A program made the translations under genes and the position numbers. This document shows, piece after piece, positions 5,967 through 8,081 of a stretch of DNA of 8,081 bases (within the stretch, counting starts at the first letter, position 1; each line of letters begins with the position of its first letter). The notes under the pieces were generated by a model. It was not told where the DNA came from and searched no databases. It saw nothing but the letters and a program-made list of their open reading frames with translations. The DNA comes from an uncultured Clostridia bacterium (GTDB lineage: Bacteria > Bacillota > Clostridia > Lachnospirales > Anaerotignaceae). Where the stretch lies: positions 1 through 8,081 of the forward strand of contig CAJUJJ010000059.1 of assembly GCA_910586765.1 (NCBI GenBank). Direction: 5' to 3'.

Positions 5967-6554
5967 ATGATGTTTAAACATTTGGAAGAAAACAGGCAAT
6001 CAGAATTAAACTATTGTATAGGATTAACAGAAAATTTGGAAGAACCGACAAAATCACTTGTGCAAAATACATTTACGAAAAATATCAATGGTATGATAAA
6101 AAATGAAAAAAATTATTTTATGATAAGAATAGCAGAACTTTTGTTATCTTCTGTTGTAATTGCAATCAATGTCATACCGTTGGAGCTTTTTGCAGCATTA
6201 AAAATACCTATTATATTGTTAGACGCTAGAATATGGACAATACTATTTTCAGTATGTATATTATTTTGCATCGCATTAGATAGTTTATTTCAATTTCGTG
6301 ATACATGGCAAAAACAGTGTGAACTGGTACAGGAATTGAAAAATGAATGTTTAAAATATAATTATAAATTAGGGGCATATACAGAAGATATGGAACAGAT
6401 GGAACAAAAAGTAATATTTTTACAGAGATTTTTAGAACTAACAGGAGAGAAATATTCTTTATTTGAATATCATAAAAAACAGAAAAATGAAACACAAACA
6501 ATAGAAGTAAAAAAACAAGAATTAAAAGAAATAGAAAAACAAGAGGTAGCATAA
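5967..6554 (+). CDS. Two-helix membrane protein, SLATT/DUF4231-like, standing alone
   Basis: This 195-residue protein has an N-terminal helical region (1-48), two hydrophobic helices at about 52-75 and 89-107, a cytosolic helical region and a very charged K/Q/E tail (169-195) that probably forms a coiled coil. After the second helix comes LFQFRDTWQKQCELVQELKNE (107-127), then Y..Y.LGAY (131-138), F at 151 and an EKYSLFE end (161-167). This arrangement is what I know from the SLATT and DUF4231 families. Those 2TM domains are proposed membrane effectors in nucleotide-activated conflict systems, often beside a SMODS synthetase or SLOG sensor. Neither is encoded next to this gene, which has its own promoter and terminator. 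The start is either of two adjacent ATG codons. I use the first, eight bases after AAAGGGGG. The family assignment is by pattern only and the function is unknown. Confidence 0.7.
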   Translation: MMFKHLEENRQSELNYCIGLTENLEEPTKSLVQNTFTKNINGMIKNEKNYFMIRIAELLLSSVVIAINVIPLELFAALKIPIILLDARIWTILFSVCILFCIALDSLFQFRDTWQKQCELVQELKNECLKYNYKLGAYTEDMEQMEQKVIFLQRFLELTGEKYSLFEYHKKQKNETQTIEVKKQELKEIEKQEVA

Positions 6555-6569
6555 TTTTAGCATAATGAT

Positions 6570-6605
6570 AAAGCAGTTGATTTATAAATATTGGCTGCTT
6601 TTTTT
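6570..6605 (+). terminator. Intrinsic terminator of the SLATT-like gene
   Basis: AAAGCAG (6570-6576) pairs with CTGCTTT (6595-6601). The stem extends inward by five more pairs, three of them G-T, to an eight-base loop, and ends in seven T residues (6599-6605). It starts 16 bases after the stop codon and isolates this gene from the glycerate kinase gene. Confidence 0.8.
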
Positions 6606-6629
6606 CTATTTAAAAAATAAAATATTTGA

Positions 6630-6635
6630 TATAAT
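6630..6635 (+). promoter_or_regulatory. Candidate -10 box of the glycerate kinase gene
   Basis: A perfect TATAAT lies 25 bases before the glycerate kinase start, just after the preceding terminator. No convincing -35 box lies 16-18 bases upstream, where the sequence is only A/T. The -10 is therefore the best available sign of a separate promoter rather than a firm call. Confidence 0.4.
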
Positions 6636-6659
6636 GTTTTAAAAAAGGAGGACAATAAT

Positions 6660-7790
6660 ATGAAAGTTGTAATTGCAATAGACTCGTTTAAGGGAAGTTT
6701 ATCTTCTTTAGAAGCAGGAAATGCGGTGGCAGAAGGGATAAAAAAGGCAAACAATACCATACAAACAGAGGTATGTGCTTTGGCTGATGGTGGGGAAGGT
6801 ACAGTGGAAGCATTGACTATAGCAATGGGAGGAGAAATACAAACCATTACTGCAACAAATCCTTTAGGAGAGAAAATACAATGTCAATATGGCATTGCAC
6901 ACAAAACAGCAGTAATAGAAATGGCAGCAGCGGCAGGTATTACACTAATTTCAGAGGAGCAAAAAAATCCTTTGTATACTACAACATATGGTGTTGGAGA
7001 AATGATAAAAGATGCTATAAAAAAAGGGTGTAGGCGTTTTATTGTGGGCATTGGAGGAAGTGCTACAAATGATGGCGGTATAGGAATGTTACAGGCATTA
7101 GGATATGGCTTGTTAGACAGTGATAACAGACAAGTGTGTTATGGAGCATTGGGTTTGTCGCAACTACAAAAAATAACAACAGAAAATGTAATACCTGAAT
7201 TGAAAGAGTGTACATTTCATATTGCTTGTGATGTAACAAATCCTCTTTGTGGAGAAAAAGGTTGTAGTGCGGTATTTGGGGCACAAAAAGGTGCCACAAA
7301 TGAAATGATACAAAATATGGATAAATGGCTTGAAAATTATGCTGCTTTAGCAAAAAGTGTCGTGTCTAATGCAGACAGTAATGCTGCTGGAACGGGAGCA
7401 GCTGGTGGCATTGGATTTGCTTTTTTGACATTTACAAATGCTGTATTGGAGTCTGGTATTGATATTGTATTAAGAGAAACAGATTTGGAAAGTAAAATAA
7501 AAACGGCTGATGTAGTAGTAACAGGAGAAGGAAAACTTGACAGACAAACAGCTATGGGAAAAGCACCTATCGGTGTAGCGAAGTTAGCAAAGAAATATCA
7601 TAAAGCAGTAATTGCTTTTGCAGGTAGTGTAACAGCAGAAGCAAAAATATGTAATGAAAATGGTATTGATGCATATTTTTCCATATTATGTGGAGTTGTG
7701 TCTTTAGAACAGGCAATGCAACATAAACTTGCCAGACAAAATATGATAGAAACTTCGGAGCAAGTTTTCAGATTATACAATTTAAAATAA
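6660..7790 (+). CDS. glxK: Glycerate 2-kinase
   Basis: This cytoplasmic enzyme phosphorylates D-glycerate with ATP to 2-phosphoglycerate (EC 2.7.1.165 in GarK/GlxK enzymes), feeding glycerate from glyoxylate, sugar-acid or serine breakdown into lower glycolysis. The 376-residue protein has the usual length and single-family layout (PF02595): DSFKGSLSS near the N-terminus (8-16), LADGGEGTVEAL (41-52), the glycine-rich GIGGSATNDGGIGMLQALG (130-148), GTGAAGGIGFAF (244-255) and VTGEGKLDRQTAMGKAP (287-303). No key motif is missing. The start has AAGGAGG eight bases upstream. No glycerate transporter, tartronate semialdehyde reductase or sugar diacid regulator sits beside it, so the local context does not say which pathway supplies glycerate. 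The same family is also written garK. Confidence 0.93.
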   Translation: MKVVIAIDSFKGSLSSLEAGNAVAEGIKKANNTIQTEVCALADGGEGTVEALTIAMGGEIQTITATNPLGEKIQCQYGIAHKTAVIEMAAAAGITLISEEQKNPLYTTTYGVGEMIKDAIKKGCRRFIVGIGGSATNDGGIGMLQALGYGLLDSDNRQVCYGALGLSQLQKITTENVIPELKECTFHIACDVTNPLCGEKGCSAVFGAQKGATNEMIQNMDKWLENYAALAKSVVSNADSNAAGTGAAGGIGFAFLTFTNAVLESGIDIVLRETDLESKIKTADVVVTGEGKLDRQTAMGKAPIGVAKLAKKYHKAVIAFAGSVTAEAKICNENGIDAYFSILCGVVSLEQAMQHKLARQNMIETSEQVFRLYNLK

Positions 7791-8058
7791 ACTTTATACA
7801 GTGAAAAATAAATCTAATATTATAAAAAATAAAACATAAATATTAGTATAATAATAGTAGAAATAAATAATTATGAGTTTTATTATGTATTATAAAAATC
7901 TCATTATACATTTATTTCTATTTTTTATTGTAAATGTAAAAAAATAATGTGATAATATTTTAAAAAATCAATAGAAAATATGCACAATAAAACTTGTTTT
8001 TAGGTTTAAAAAGATAATATTTATGTTTATTTTATAATGATTTTTTAAGGGATAAAAG
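7791..8058. other. Very AT-rich intergenic region
   Basis: No coding region is supported here. Composition drops sharply: bases 7861-7980 contain only 13 G or C in 120. Apart from the hairpin at 7858-7926 there is a shorter inverted repeat, CTAATATT (7814-7821) with AATATTAG (7839-7846). A TATAAT at 8033-8038 could be a -10 box for the gene that begins at 8059, but it lies only 20 bases before that start codon and has no clear -35. Confidence 0.6.
7858..7926 (+). terminator. Long A/T hairpin with T run after the glycerate kinase gene
   Basis: TAGAAATAAAT (7858-7868) pairs perfectly with ATTTATTTCTA (7910-7920), and inside it ATGAG (7873-7877) pairs with CTCAT (7900-7904). A run of six T residues (7921-7926) follows after the arm. 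The order stem then T run suits a terminator for the kinase transcript, although the stem is nearly all A/T and starts 68 bases after the stop codon, so it may be inefficient. Confidence 0.5.
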
Positions 8059-8081
8059 ATGAAAATATGTTGTAATAGAAC
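8059..8081 (+). CDS. Start of a further gene, cut by the window edge
   Basis: An ATG at 8059, seven bases after AAGGG (8047-8051), opens a frame reading MKICCNR to the end of the window with no stop. Only seven codons are visible, so the product cannot be identified. The ribosome binding site spacing is good, which is the main support for a real gene. Confidence 0.4.

Noticed and set aside
1..8081. CRISPR arrays, insertion sequences, integrases, tRNA or rRNA genes
   Set aside because: No spaced repeats, terminal inverted repeats with a transposase, or conserved RNA sequences were seen anywhere in the window.

Overview
The window looks like part of the chromosome of a low-GC, spore-forming Firmicute, most likely a member of the Clostridia (Lachnospirales-like). 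The basis is the AT-rich base composition, strong AAGGAGG-type ribosome binding sites about 8 bases before most starts, a cysteine-rich spore-coat-like protein behind a sequence matching the sigma-K consensus, and the protein families present. I see no rRNA, tRNA, CRISPR array, transposase or phage gene.

Layout. Bases 1-120 hold two stem-loop terminators, the first ending a transcript that enters from the left. A 336-residue cysteine-rich protein (163-1173, minus) ends in a Cys/Asn tandem repeat and is probably a spore surface protein. A 314-base divergent intergenic region (1174-1487) is the densest regulatory stretch. It holds a sigma-K-like promoter facing left, a perfect 16-bp palindrome, and a near-consensus sigma-A promoter facing right that is covered by three copies of a 9-bp motif. 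The rightward gene (1528-2484) encodes a secreted protein with stalk (copper amine oxidase N-terminal-like) domains. Its natural start, with ribosome binding site, is at 1488, but a one-base shift inside the signal peptide separates that start from the rest of the gene. A strong two-way terminator (2496-2528) separates it from the converging leftward operon.

The leftward operon is a polytopic permease of the ion-transporter type (4413-5792) followed 22 bases later by glutamine-dependent asparagine synthetase (2537-4390). Facing away from it is a small two-helix membrane protein (5967-6554). I assign this to the SLATT/DUF4231-like group, a family best known as effectors in nucleotide-signalling conflict systems, but here it stands alone. 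Its own terminator follows, then a glycerate 2-kinase gene (6660-7790). The last 290 bases are extremely AT-rich and contain a long A/T hairpin and the first codons of another rightward gene (8059 to the edge).

Most of these genes are independent transcription units, and only the permease-asnB pair is a convincing operon. The points most worth a second look are the frameshifted signal peptide, the three-site operator over its promoter, the sigma-K-type promoter of the cysteine-rich protein, and the orphan SLATT-like protein. I did not find a complete multi-gene novel system.
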